Shown here piece by piece: positions 24,941-37,940 of a stretch of 64,000 bases of DNA. The stretch's first letter is position 1, and every line of letters begins with the position of its first letter. Below the pieces are notes generated by a model. It was not told the origin of the DNA and did no database searches. It worked only from the letters and a program-made list of their open reading frames with translations. The translations under genes and the position numbers were made by a program. Source of the stretch: Toxoplasma gondii ME49 (Eukaryota; Apicomplexa; Conoidasida; Eucoccidiorida; Sarcocystidae); assembly GCF_000006565.2 (NCBI RefSeq), contig NC_031478.1, positions 6,286,212 through 6,350,211 on the forward strand, read 5' to 3'.

Positions 24941-27900
24941 TTAATGGTGGCATTGAGCATCGTGTTCCCGTTCTCCGCCGCAGCATGCATCTTCGTCGTC
25001 TTCGTCGTCTCCTTCCTCTTCTTCGTCTTCGTCCTCGTCTTCGTCCTCGTCCTCTCCCTCCTCCTCATCCTCTTCTTCTTCTCCCAAGTCGCTGAGAGTG
25101 TCGCCTTCGCCGAGCTGCAGTTGTCGCAGCGTGTGCTCTGTATGCACGAGGGTGACTCTTACCCCTGCCGCCTCCAGATCTTTCACTGTTCCCTCAGCCT
25201 GCATTGAGCAAAGGAAATGTGCGTCGAGCGCGCAATTCGTGAAAGGACAAACGCAAAGATGATGCAGCTGGATTTAAGCTGAATCCTCCACTGTACCGAA
25301 AAGGAACACAAGAGCCACGTAGTCGCGCAGAGCTCGTATGCAGATCTCTCAGACGGGTTTGAACGGGCGATCCTCTGCTTCCTGGACTTCGGTGGCCGAG
25401 CGGCGTTTCGCCGAGTTTCTTCTCAACGTTCAGAGTCACACACACAGATATACATACTTTTTTCATACAGTTGTTCTTCGACAAATGGAAGTGCATATCT
25501 ACACAGAGAACAAGGAAGGAACAAAGGTGTGCAGCAGCTTCTCAGGTGACTTTAACGGCAATGATAACGCATATTCGTTCGAGGTCTCTTGCAGACGCAG
25601 TTTCCTTGCTCTGTCTGTGCCTTCCCCTTTTTTCCTTTTCCACCCTACCGTGTACTCCATCTGTGCCACCTCACTCCTGTCTCTTCTTTCTCTCATCTCT
25701 ACTACCTCTTGTCCCTCGTTTCTGTCTGTCTTTTCTACGGTGGTGCTCTCTCTTCCGTCGGGTGGCTGGCGACTCGGGTGTCGCTGTTCCCCGTCTGTCC
25801 TCTCTTCCGTTGCGCCTTTCACCTTTTTCTTGTTTGTCACGATGCACACGGTTCCGCCGACGCGCTCGCGCTCTTCGTCGGAGCCGGTCAAGGCGACCAC
25901 GACGGAGTGCAGATACACCCGAGCAACTGCTTCGACTTCCTCGGCCGTCGTGTTCGCCACGGCGTCGAGCAGCCGCCGATTTTCGTCGCGCGTTTGTCCC
26001 CGCAGAGGCCAGATCAGGGACTGTGCCGCCTGGCAACTTTGCGTCTCTTCACGGCTGAAAAAAGAACAAACGGACAATCGCCTTCAACTCTCGACGCGGA
26101 AAGCCACACGTGCACTAAGCCTTCCCGTCCATGTCCATGCACATATATATATATATATATATATATGCATGCATACTCTGCATGCGTATAACTGCAAGTA
26201 CATCTAAATACCGACATATGTAGAGACAGAGGTACAAATGTATGCGTAAATATGCACAGAGAGAGAGGTACACATGCATATGTGTGATCATATATAGAGA
26301 TATACATATGCAGAGAGGCGTATCGGTTTTGCGACATATGCGTGTCTTCCAATGAAACAAAAAAGAACAGATGATGTAAGAACGATTCTCGTGTGGTGCC
26401 GGTCTGACCTAACGATTGAGAAGAGAGTTCCGCATTTGCCAGCAACGATTTCCTCGTCGGAAAAGATCCTCGTCCCTGATGCAATCGACGCTTGAACGCG
26501 AGAGCGGAATTCTTCCACGACGGCCTTCACGGCCTGCGGCGACAGACAGCCGAGAAAAAACAAAGGATACCAATGAATGGACCCTCAAACGTCGCTGCAG
26601 AGATGCGAGAGGAGATGCGGAGCTCGTCCGACAGAGACAGAGGGACTCTTCCTTGCTTTTACGACACAACGGCAGCTGAACGCTCACAAGGTAATCTTCA
26701 CATAAACACCGAAACGCAGCGCCATAGAGCCACTCACGAAAGAATTCCACGCCGGCGAAGTGACAAACGCGAAGATCGTTTGGACTCCAAAGTCGGACGG
26801 TCGCATGGTTGACGCTGTGCGAAGGGTACGGTGACTTCTTTGCACCAACGCCACTCTACGTCTGTGACCTCTCTCACAAGTAAGCATAGATGTATATAGA
26901 AATATCGACGAGGAAATCAATGAACGGAAACGAATCTACACGTGTAAATGCTGCTCGGCACATCGAAAGATAGACGCCATGTTCGGTAGCGACAACGGGT
27001 TCTGCGAAACCACCTTTTGGATCCATGGAAAGGACATTCACCTACACATGACTCCACCCTCAGATTCTCTTGCATAGATCCAGCCGAGACGAGCACATGC
27101 ACACAGGCACACGCGCGGCTTCGCGATACAAGAAAACTCAAGTACTTCGACCTCGAAACCTGCAGACCCACGGCACCCAAAACTACACGCCCGGAACGAA
27201 CCTGCGCCGGCTCAAGTGTACGTAAACCACGACGTGCGTGATACATTTGCAAATATATACGTACATATATATATATATATATATATATATCATATGCATA
27301 CATGCATATATATTTGTGTCTACATATGTGATCTAAGACACTGGTTCTCGGAGGCGGCGGGGGTGTGTGAGTCAGGTATAGGCTTCTAGGGGTTTGGAGT
27401 TCTCCATTTATCGCATCCGTTCACTCACAGCTGCAGGATTTGTCGCGGGAGAGAGGCGAAGAGTGAGCTGTCCCTGCCACGGGAAGTAGGCGAAGTCGCA
27501 GCCGTACGCAAATCCTGCGCCGCGGACTGTGCGGAAGAGGAGACCTGCAGAGGCGAAACGACAACGAAAGAATCGATACGGAAAAAACAACCTGAAGAAA
27601 GTCCCAGCCTCGAGACACAGTCACGCCAGGGGGAGCTACAGTCACTGGATTTCGCAAGCAACAGCGATTCGCGAGAGGCGCTCAGGAAGCCACACGAGCA
27701 GTCCAGTTTATATTCGCTGTTTCGGGATACTGGAGTGCGCATCCGTGTATAAACCGAGACCTACGCATGCAGCAGCCCAGGGGACGAAAAAAGAGACGTC
27801 GAGAAGAATGAGACAGAAACGCTTCCACTACTGTTCGAGACTCCATTACTCAAACATATACACATACCCTTCTACACAGAAGCAAATCTCTAAGACTCTC

Positions 27901-30900
27901 TATCCTAAACACACCCTGATGTACACAGATGTATAAACCAAAGATATATATATATATATATATATATACATGGCGTATGCAGGAAGTACATGTAAACACC
28001 CGTTCACATGCATGTATTTTGGAGCGTTGTTGAATGCGGCATTGCACGGACCTTCCATCATGGAGCAGCACTCGGCCATGACCATGATGGCGGCCAGGTC
28101 TTTGTTTTTTTCTCCATAGCCGACAGGACCCTTGACGGAGACGAGAACGTGTCCGGCGTCGCTGCTGCCAATGCCGCATGCAATTCGCGTTTCTTCTTCC
28201 TGCATTTTCCCCCTGCCACTCTGCGTCTCTGGCTCCGCGAAAACGTTGTCGCACGCTGACGGCCGCACCCCGAGAACCTTGGCAATCGCAGCAAATTTCT
28301 TTTTCTTTCCCCAGGGCTCCTTGTCCTTCTCAGTCTCGCCGTCCGGCGTCTTCTCGTTCAATCGACTCTCCGTCTTCTCGTGCTTCTCGCCTGCGAGCGG
28401 CAGATCGAGCAGCATCGGGCGGGCGGCGAGGAGCGCTTGGAGGTCTCTCCACGGTTTCTCCCAACCTGCGGGGAGTTGCGCGACATCCGCGACTATGTGA
28501 ACTCCGAACGCGAGCTGTTGGAAGAGGTGTCTGTACACCGTAATGAGGGTCTGGGTCGCATGCGCCAGGTCCTTCTGCATGCGCTTCATGGTGGCGAGCT
28601 GCTGCCCCCAGCCACAGGAGTTGGGCACGGCGCCGCGGCGGTACCGCAGGCTGGTTTCCAGTTGCTGCACGAGGAACTTCGCGGACCGCTTCTTCCGGAC
28701 CAGCTGCTTCAGGTGTCGCTTGAGGTGTACGGACACCCGCGCGGCCTCGATCTGCAGGCCGCAGAGCACGCCGAAGAGTAGCGCCGTCGCCTGGAAGTAC
28801 CGGTCCACAGGCGCCGTGATGGAGAGCGAGAACAGGTCGTACATGAGCGACGCAGAGCCTGCGCCAGCGCCACTCTCTGCGTGGAATCCAAGACCTGCTG
28901 ATGACGAAGTCGCGTGCTCAAACACCAGCCGCGTCAACTGCTCGTAGGAGACTCGCACGTACCCCGCCACGTCCACAGCGTTTTGCCTCTCAGTCGCCAC
29001 ACATTCTCCCGCGTTCGATGAAGAACCAGCAGAGGAACAAGGAGAGCAAGAAGGTTGTACGTGAAGGACTTCAGCGAGTGCAGCAGGAAACAGGACGTCG
29101 CATTCGAAGACGAGATCTGCGAGGAGAAGCAGAGCTCGGCGTTCGTGCGGCGAGAGGTTCTCGGGGATGCGCGACAAAAGTTTTATCTGGACAAACTCCG
29201 TCGCTTGCGCATCGAGTTGGACAGGGAAAGGCAGACGCGAAAGCACGTCTTCTCCGCGCTTCTTCGCTTCCTCCCCTCCCGTCTGACAGGTCGTCTCTCC
29301 ACCTCGCTTTGCATCTCCTTTTTCCTTCCTCTCCTCTCTCGTTCCTTCGCGCAGTTCTTCTTCGTCCCGTGGGTCGTCGAAGTTTGACAGCGGGGCCTTG
29401 TCGGGCAAGACAACTTTGTCGATGCTGGCGACAGGCACAGAGAGGAGCACATCCTTCGGGGGTGGCTGCTTCTGCTGAACTTTGATTTCTTCCACAGTCG
29501 CCGCGAGCTTCGCGAGCTGCGCTTCGCCGACGGACTCCCTGAGCCGCGCCTCGCGCGCCTGGTCCTCTGCATGCAGTTTGCTCGCCAGCGACGTGCTGGG
29601 GTAGCAGGCGACCCCCGCGGGGAAAGCCGAGCTCGAATTGAGGAACCAGCGACGAAGCTCGCCCCGCCAAAACGTTTCGGGCTGCTCGGCGAGCGAGTTG
29701 ACGACACCAGCAAGGTTCAGGAAACTCTGCAAGTCCTCTGCGTGCCTGTGGTTCACGATGTACTCGTTCAGAAGCTCCGCCACTGCAGACGAGAAGAAAC
29801 GCCGCGACAGAAGTCGTGAAGTGAAACAAGCCAGGCAGCGAAGCCTTCCAGTCAGACCGGACTGTCGGCCGCCGGAGCTCTCGAGCTCTCCGCTGTTCGG
29901 TCTATCACACGTTCTTCATAAATATGTAGAGTTTTAAGTATAAATGTAGATTTACACATATGTCTGTGCACATTCGCCTGCATGTACATATTTACATCTC
30001 TATCTATATGTAGATGTCTACGTAAATGCGTATGTGCACATTCGTATTGATAGAAATATATAGGTAAGTGAATGCGTAGACGAACGTGTGGTTGTATGAA
30101 TGAACAGCCGCATGTGTGTCTGTGCAGATGCACATGAATTCGGATGCCTGGGAGTTTGCGCAACCGTGTCGCTCGGCCCTCAGCCGCCTCCCTCTGGGCG
30201 TATGCAGATCGGAAGCTGTCCCTCTACAGACTGAAGCAGAGAGCCGCCGCAGAGACGCAGCAGCGCATTCCCTCAGAACCACTCACGCAGACTTGCAGCC
30301 TCTCCGCTCTTGGCCACCCTCGCGAATTTCCCTCTCGAGGAGACAAGACAGTTGTGTGTTCTCTATCTCAGGCAGTCGCAAAGAAAGCACTGGAGACGAA
30401 GTCAAACAGGACAGCGCCAGATGAAGGCAGCGTGGCGGACACGGGTCAGAGGCTGTCACAGGAAGAGAACTGTCGATTCCCCGCCATGCAGAGCTGTTCC
30501 ACTGAACTGCCTGCGGAGCTGCGGATTTCTAGCGTGACGCAGATGCCTTTTGGACTCGAACAACAAACAAAAAAAGTCGAGGAATCCCTTAGTGTCGTAC
30601 TTGTGTCGTGAGGATTGGTTTCCAGCGCGCGGTAGAACTGGAGGAGTTCTCGTCTCAACAGCATGCGCAAGCGAGCTAAATCGAGAGGTCCCTCTGCTTC
30701 CCTAGCAATTATTTCTTGAATGCGTTTCCCGACGGCTTCCAGCTCTCTGTTCTCCGCGAGCCTCTCCTCCTCCGCCTTGTCTTCCTCGCGCTTCTGCTTC
30801 TTGCACGCGTTCTCCCGCGTCTCCTTCTCGCTCTCCCTCTCCCCGCCACGTCTCCCCTCGAGCCTCACGTCTGCGGCTTCGAGGAAGAAGGACGTTTCTC

Positions 30901-33900
30901 GGAAGTTCTCGGAGGAGAAGTCGACGGTTGCGCAGACCGGGTCGTCGCACTGAACGAGTTCGCGCTGCAGCGGAGCGACGTTGCCTTCAGACAAGTAACT
31001 TCCCAAGATGTCCACCACCTCTCTGCCTAGCGCGTCTTTCCATGCCGGGCCTCGCCAGGCCAGCGCCACTCGCCCGCTCTCGGCGTCATCTGCAGGGAAG
31101 TACACTCGATGGAACGCCGGAGAAGAAGACTGAGGAGAAGAAGGAGACGCAGGGAGACGGACATTGCGATCGTCGGTCCAGGGGCGCTCGCCAGAGAAAG
31201 CGAGAGGTCTCTCGCCGTGCTCGGGAGGGCCTACGGCTTTCGCGATCTGCGCATCTAGTTCTGGACAGGCGGAGAGAGCAGGAGGCGCCGGCAGCGTTTT
31301 CGCCTCCTCGATCTGCTTTATCGAACGCCTCACAGTGTCGAGCAGCGATGTCGCCTCCACCAGACCCGTCACAATCAACGACAAGTTGCTCCACTTGTAA
31401 AAGTTCTTGTGATATCTGGAGAGCAAGACGAAGGCGTGAACGGCGCAGACGTGCAGACGGTGCAGAAGAGTCCCCCCGTTAGACAAAAGGCGCGTATCCG
31501 TTTCATCTTGAGAAAAATAATTTAGTATTTCGACAGAAAGGCATTCACCCCTAGCTTCAACGAAGCACTGAAACGACTCTCTCCGTCGTCCACATGGACG
31601 CGAACTCAGGGACCGACATGCAGGTCGACGTGCTCGAACTTTCGCGGGAGGCAGGCACCGTATAAAGACGGCGGACCCATCCCTTGGACAGACTGGGGAA
31701 GAAAGAGACTTTCGCGCCGCCAGCGACACATGCCAAACGAGAAAAGCAGGAAGACGGCCACAGAAAGAGACACGCGGAGGAAAGAAGAAAATGCGAGGGC
31801 ACGAGAGGCAACGGAGAGGAAAAACGCGCCTGACCGAAGGGCATCAGCGACAGTTACGGAGCCAGGGGAGCTTCTGAAACAAGTTGAAAAATGGTCCCCT
31901 GCGGTGGAGACGAAACCTGACTTTTGCCAAGGAGGCCACCTACTCGCGAACGCGTGCATTGGACGTGCGGCGAATCTGCTCCATGAGACCTCCCGTCTCG
32001 TAGCGGTAGCCGCTGTCTCCTGGATAGACAAGTTCGACGAGCTTGCGATAGAGGACCGAAGACGCCTGTCTCTCTCGCGCCTCCATCTCAGAGTACACGA
32101 CCCCTGTCACGAAGGAGGAAGGAAAACAAAAAAGAGACACTCCCCAGCGTCTTCATACCTGTGGCCTCGATCGCAGGCAGCTTCCAGGAAAAAGAGCTAG
32201 AGAGACAGAGACAGTCGGATGGAGAAAGAGAGAAACGGACATCTGCTCATAAAACACGCAGCGATACCCGCGAGCGGAGACAGCCAGAAGAGGAGACAGC
32301 CAGAAGAGGAGACAGACCGTCGGCATCGGTGAAGAACGCTCAAGCATGTAGAGACAGAGTGACAGAGCGGGAGACGCGACTCAGACAGACCAGCTTCTCG
32401 ATATCGCAACAGAAATATCTACGCATTGTATGCGTAGAGATACACTTTCACACAAACGGATTTGCAATGTTGTAGAAAGAGTATCGGAGACCTAATTGCC
32501 GACACCAGGAGGCTACGAGCGTGCCTGTCTCTGTGTTGCGATGGATGAACGTCTGTCCCTCATAGAGGTCCTGAGGGGAAACTGTTGCGTTCGAATGCTT
32601 CCAGCTTCGCCTTCGGTGAAAGCGAAAAACGCAGAGCAAGAAGAGTCAGGAAAAAAAGAAACGGTCTCCCTCACCTGCACTTCCTGCGTTCTGCGTCAAA
32701 TGGTGGACCTCGGTCTTGAACGCGTTGTCGTGAAGAGTCGGAATCATCAGATGGTCGAGATACACTGAGAACGAAGAGAACAGAAACCAGAACACAGATA
32801 TGCATGCGCGCGAACAGCCAATAATAAACGCATGTACGTATATATCTGTATGCATTGGCAAACATACACACAGACATGTGTACTCCCAGCACTCATCACG
32901 AACTTGGTTGTCTGCATCTCACAGCTGCACATGGAAAATGCGAAGGAAGAACGAAGCCAACACACCTGCGAATGGAGAGACTGCAACATCCAATTCACAT
33001 ACATGCATACATGTATACGTTGGCATATGTGCGACTCCAAGAATGAACGCTTATGTGGCTGTAGGGCAAGCGAGATTTGCACATGGCTGTGTAGGGATGT
33101 TCCTTTGCGTAACTTTCTGGGGACGTCAGACTGCCTTGACTGTTTCGTTGCATTGATTCGCAGGTTGTCTTGCTGTGCGTGAGTTACGAGGCGCACGACG
33201 ACGCGCGCCAACACTCGCAAATGTCCTGCATGCGCCGCGTGGTACTTGAACTCTAAACCGTAGGAGGGCGTTTCGGTTCAGGCCCCTCCCGGGGCTGAGC
33301 AGTCTCGCCTGTCTCGGCTGGTGGAGACGCACGCGGCTCTGTTCTCTGCGGGGACCGGCCAATAGACGGATGCACTTTCTCGTTTGCCCCTGTTCGTCGG
33401 TCTCTCCTTTCTCACCAGGCAGGAGATTCAGCAGGCCTTCGCTGCCGGCAGTGGTGAGAGTGTACGTCGTGTGGTCGGTCGCGGTCCACGCATTTGTGCC
33501 TTGCGAGAGACAGCGATTCGCGAGGAAGTCCAGAACGCCCTGAACAGACAGAATAGGAAACGAGGGAGAAGGGTGTCGCTGTCGCCGGAGAGAGAGAGGA
33601 ACAGCGAGAAGGAAAACGGAACAGAAAGATCGCGGACAGGTGGTTTGCGCGGCCGCAGACGAAACGGCGCAGAGGGAGGCGACGGAGCAAAGGAGAAGAG
33701 ATCAAGCAGGACGCAAGAAGAGAGGAAACGAACGCACAGGAGGAACGCAGAAGAGGCATAGAAAGACGAATGAGAGGAAGACGGAAAGAGATGGCCGCCA
33801 GGAGCGAGAAGAAAGAAGAGAGAGCAGAGGTGGGATTACCTTGTAGGGGAAGCGTCGACTTCCGAGGAAGACGAGATGTTCGAGTGTGTGAGGAAGACCT

Positions 33901-34250
33901 TCATCCGTATGAGCTTCCGTGGGTAGTGTGGCGTAGAGATTGCAGAGGGGAGAAGCGATGCGACAGAGGAGGACGCGCACACCCGTCTGCATGCATTTCC
34001 ACTCGCGAATGCAAATCGTTTTCAAAGAAAAGTGCTGAACCAACTGGAAGCCGAGCGCCTCCGCCGAGTTGCCCCCTTCTCCCTCGGCCTTCGCAGACCC
34101 CCGGCACACGCAACACGGTGTACATACACTCGGAGTCGCGGGACGCAGCGCGGCATCTTCGCCGGCTCCAGAGACAGCCGCTGGAGAGACAACAGCTGAG
34201 AGGTCGACGACCTCGGAGGAGGTCGGCGACTCTTGCGGAGACAGTGCCAT
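24941..34250 (-). CDS. M16 zinc metalloprotease, SDD3/C05D11.1-like
   Basis: This is an inverted-zinc-motif peptidase; the SDD3/C05D11.1 branch is poorly characterised. Ten exons in transcript order: 34250-33840, 33539-33416, 32764-32675, 32103-31944, 31415-30601, 29782-28052, 27544-27429, 26533-26409, 26054-25823, 25198-24941. All phases agree, giving 1353 residues. HTLEH at 121-125 is the HxxEH motif. GTNAWTATDHTTYT and GVVYSEMEARE (third zinc-ligand region, near 214-216) follow, then SGYRYETGGL. Exon 5 contains a Lys/Glu-rich insertion. Exon 6 carries most of the helical central part and ends in MMEG. Exon 7 has the conserved RGAGFAYGCDF and exons 8-9 the C-terminal M16 fold. The last exon ends in an almost pure Asp/Glu run (about 1308-1337) and a short CCGGE tail. 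No signal peptide is evident; a cytosolic site is likely but unproven. Confidence 0.9.
24985..25088. repeat. Trinucleotide-rich tract coding the protease's acidic tail
   Basis: The + strand is built of TCC, TCG, TCT and CTC triplets, giving GAA/GAG/GAC/GAT codons on the coding strand. It encodes the uninterrupted Glu/Asp run at the C-terminus of the M16 protease. Such tracts often vary in length between isolates. Confidence 0.7.
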
Positions 34251-35031
34251 CTTGGAGATGCAGACGGAAAGTGTGCGGCGCAGGAAGGGAGGAAAAGTGA
34301 AAGACGGGAGGGAGGAGCGGGAAGAAGAGGCGGGAGAGATCGGAAGATTCACCGGAGACGCGAAAGAACTCCCGAGTGTGTCCTGAGTCTGTTCACAGGA
34401 GACGGGTTCGACCGATTTTGCGCGAGACAGGCTAGAGGGAGGACAATGACGAAGCCGAGGGTGTCTCGACAGCAGACTATGTCTCGAGTTTCTTGCAGAA
34501 AGTCAAAACTGGCGAAGGAAGAAGGCGAAGGAGATGCGGGGAAGCAGGAGAGGCCTCAAAACTTGAGGACGCTCCAGACCTTTTTGCCGTGCATGCACAT
34601 ACAGAGACTCTGGACGAAGTGCGCATGCATAACAGAAAAATTCTCTGAGAAGGCAACGCAGGCGAGAACGAAGAAAAGTGAAACAGACACGCTTATTTCT
34701 TAGCTAATATTCGACCATCTGGCGGCACTATGTCTCTCCTCCCTCCGGATTCGCAACCTCCGAGCGGCGACGGCGGCCGTCGATGCGTTGTCTGCTTCCT
34801 CGTTCCTTCTTAGAGAGTCTGTTCTTCTGAAGCGGGAGGAAAAATTCTTTCAAGTTTCACAGAGAAAGCCTGTTTCTCTTCTCTCTCCGTTTCTTGGCCT
34901 CAGGTTCGCAACTGGTCCCCGAGACAGAAGTTTTTGTATCACGTAGCCTCGTCTTCGTTTCATCGCCTTATCGTTTCTTCGTATGTTGCCGTCTCGCCCG
35001 GGACTTTTCTTCCACTGGTCTTCTCTCCCAA
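34251..35031. promoter_or_regulatory. Divergent promoter, M16 protease / ankyrin protein
   Basis: Two start codons face away from each other across 781 bases. The interval contains GCATGC at 34591-34596 and 34623-34628; this word is a known enriched promoter element in Toxoplasma. No TATA-like element is assigned. An alternative upstream in-frame start for the protease (near 34352) would shorten the interval. Confidence 0.45.
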
Positions 35032-35773
35032 ATGGATTCGAGTGCACCCTCCAACTCCTTATCTTCTGCCACACAAATGTCCTCTTCATCCTCTTCTTCT
35101 GCCTCCTTCCTTTCTTCTCCCTCTTCTTCCGCTTCTGCCTCTGCTGCTCAGACTGGTTTGCCTGGACCGAGTGAAGAGGAGAGAGACAGTGTGGAAGCAC
35201 GAGGCGCGCATGCAGGAGGAGACTCGGAGGAAGAAGGTGCGAGGTGGGTGCCTCACTCAGCGGGCCGTGGAGATGCTCTGGAACGCGGAGGGAGGAAGAA
35301 GAAGAAGAGCGAATCCGATCTCCGACGAGCTGCTCGCCGCGCAGAACAGCGAGCCCGGCAGCTCGAGGCGGAGGCCAGCAGAGATGCTGCATGCGCAAAA
35401 GGAGACAAAGGAGACAAACGAGATGCAGCGGAGAAAACCGTAGGAGGCAAGAAGGAAAAAACTGATCAAGTCGACCAGGAGGAGCAGGACATGCTGCGTC
35501 TAAGTCGAGCCGGAGACCTCGACGGAGTAAAACGTCTGCTCGGAGTCACGCAAGGATACACATGCGCGCCTGACAGAAGGTTTCTCCTCAACTGCAAAGA
35601 TTCCTTGCAACGGTAAGGAAACCATCCGGTCGTCCTGGATACATGGACTCTCCCAGCATAGTTCTTTATGTCGACATAGACTCAGTTGTCCTCACATGTG
35701 CATCTATTCCTGTATATGTATTTGTGATGTTACGCTATTGGCGTGGTCGTCATTGAAGCATGTACTGCTATGC

Positions 35774-35808
<35 letters not shown>

Positions 35809-37940
35809 TAAAAAAATTTCTTTCTGTCGTCTTGTTTGTGTGTAGAGGTTGCCTGGCAGCCATCACAAGTACACACAGAGAACAAGCCAAACCTGCCGTC
35901 ACATGCGGATTCTCATGACTGTATAGAGTTACGTGTCTTGGATTTATTTTTCTTTTCCTTCTTGGTGTTTTTTGTTTGTGACGCGTCTTCAGCACGGCTC
36001 TTCACCTCGCTGCTTTTGAAGGTTTGAAAAAACACTTGACTGCCTGGACACCCTTCCTCCATTCGTTCTCCTCGCAGAACGAAACGAAAGATGAAGAAAC
36101 GAAGACCAAAATAAAGTGAAGAAGAAAGAACAAAACGAAAGCTGAAGAAGAGTAGACGAAGCGACCAAGAGGTCACCTGCAAGACAACCTCAGATTGTGG
36201 GGGTGCGGCTGACAAGTGCCACTCGAAGGCGGGTGTACGTACAGGCAACTTCTGTGGGGACAGAATGGTTCTCTTTAGTGTGTCTTCATATCTTTGCATG
36301 CGCGTTACTGTTTGCCTGTGTGTGTGTGTGTCTTTGCTTGTGTCGCTGTGGTAGGACACAGAGACCTCGTCAGGCTCCTCCTGCGATGCGGGGCGAGCCC
36401 GAAGGTCGGTGCGCAGGACGGCTTGACGCCGCTGCACTTTGCGGCACAGAAAGGTCACGCGGAGACAGTGGAAATGGTCAGGTTTTTTCGCTCTTTGACG
36501 GACGTCTGGCATAACAAACCATGCACTGTGTTTTGCCGTCACGTTGCTCCTTTCTTCTTTCACTTCATGTATCCATACACATATGAATACATGTATGTGT
36601 GTGTAGAGTACCTAATCGTTCCTTCTTCCTTTTGTAACTGAGTATACCAACATTGGTATCTATTAATTGTATATGCTGATAATTGTCAATCGATGGAACG
36701 TGCAAAGAGAAGATAGTCTCTTCTAAGATGAAGCAGGGATGCGTCGTGTTGAAGGCCGTCGAGCAAGGAAAATTCGAAGGGCCTCTCGGGCGCCTCTCTG
36801 GGTTGGGGATTGACTTCCTCTCTCAGAATTGAGAGAATATCGGCGTTGCTGGAGTCTTAGAATGCATACGTTCGCTTCGCGTGTCTATGTACCTGAGCAT
36901 TTCTTTACCTTTGCGGGATTTTTGTTTCAGCTTTTGCGCGGTGGCGCCAATGTAAACGCCCTTGTGCATCGAGGCAGACGCTCGGCTCTCCACTTTGCCT
37001 GCAAAAATGGCCACCTCAACGCAGCCCTTCTCCTCGTTCAATACGGTAAGGCAAATCAGCCGCAGTAACTCAAGGGTACGTGTTCAGGCATAAACACATC
37101 CGAATTCCATATCTATGTATATATATGCGTATATATATCTACGTGTAGTTGTCTCGTGCTTTCTATGCTTTCTATGGCGGTTATGACAAACTCCCTCTCG
37201 CTAGACCCTGGTGGTAGGCGCCTGTTCGCCGATTCCCAAGCTCATGTGGATATGAGGCCTTACATTCAGATACGGACATATGTAAATATATATATATATA
37301 TATATACGTTTGGTGGTTGTTTGCGTTTACGATTTAGTCAACAAGTTGTTCTTGATTTGGGGGGGGGGGGGGGTTATTGCCGTAGCTGGAGTGTTTTCGT
37401 TCGGTGCATGCTCACTTAGGTGGCGATTTGAATCTGGAAAACGCCCAGGGGGAAACGCCGCTCAAAGACCTGAGCGAGGAGATTCAGGGCCTTCTTCGCC
37501 AGGCGGCGACTGTGGCCGTAAGACGCAGCCCGGGGTCGGACAAGAGCAAGCAGGCTGGAGGGAAATCAGAAAAGCACGAAAAAGATGACAACATAGAAAA
37601 GAACGAAAGGGAAGCGGGACAGAGAGAAAACGACGGAAAGGACAGAGAGGCTGGCAGCGCAGAACACGAGACGGCCGGTGCCTCGAGAATGATTGGACCT
37701 TTGATGGGCGAGGAAGCAGCAAGGCGAGAGGGAAGCGCGGGACGGTATTTAGAGGACGATTCGCACGGAGAGGGGGACATTCGAAGGAAAAGGGAAAGGG
37801 AAGAAGGCGATGACGAACACGAAAACAAAAAGGAACGAAGAACAGAGAAGCACGAGGAACGAGCACGACCCACATCAGCAGTGCACCGCCCGCGAATGCC
37901 TGTCATCTGTGCTGCCCAAGATGACGAAGATGAAGAATGA
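35032..37940 (+). CDS. Ankyrin-repeat protein
   Basis: Exons are 35032-35612, 35993-36021 (only 29 bases), 36355-36476, 36931-37045 and 37420-37940; phases agree and the product is 455 residues. Residues 1-150 are Ser-rich, then highly charged, with a basic KKKKSESDLRRAARRAEQ segment. An ankyrin block spans about 160-310: a degenerate first repeat (LRLSRAGDLDGVKRLL), then TALHLAAFEGHRDLVRLLL, TPLHFAAQKGHAETVEM, SALHFACKNGHLNAALLLV and a last partial repeat with GETPLKDL. Residues 310-455 are charged, Lys/Glu-rich and probably disordered, ending in an acidic tail. Ankyrin repeats mediate protein binding; no catalytic or membrane segment is present, so partners and role are unknown. The last intron contains a 15-base G run. 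Confidence 0.88.
35773..35808. repeat. Compound (TA)n(GA)n microsatellite
   Basis: A TA run passes directly into a GA run inside the first intron of the ankyrin gene. Confidence 0.85.
37359..37373. repeat. Homopolymer run of 15 Gs
   Basis: A G15 tract lies in the last intron of the ankyrin gene, 46 bases before the terminal exon. It is liable to slippage and sequencing error. It is not coding, so a length error would not affect the predicted protein. Confidence 0.9.

Noticed and set aside
24428..25207. 259-codon + frame
   Set aside because: It starts at GTG, crosses a (TA)n tract and is antisense to the acidic-tail exon of the M16 protease.
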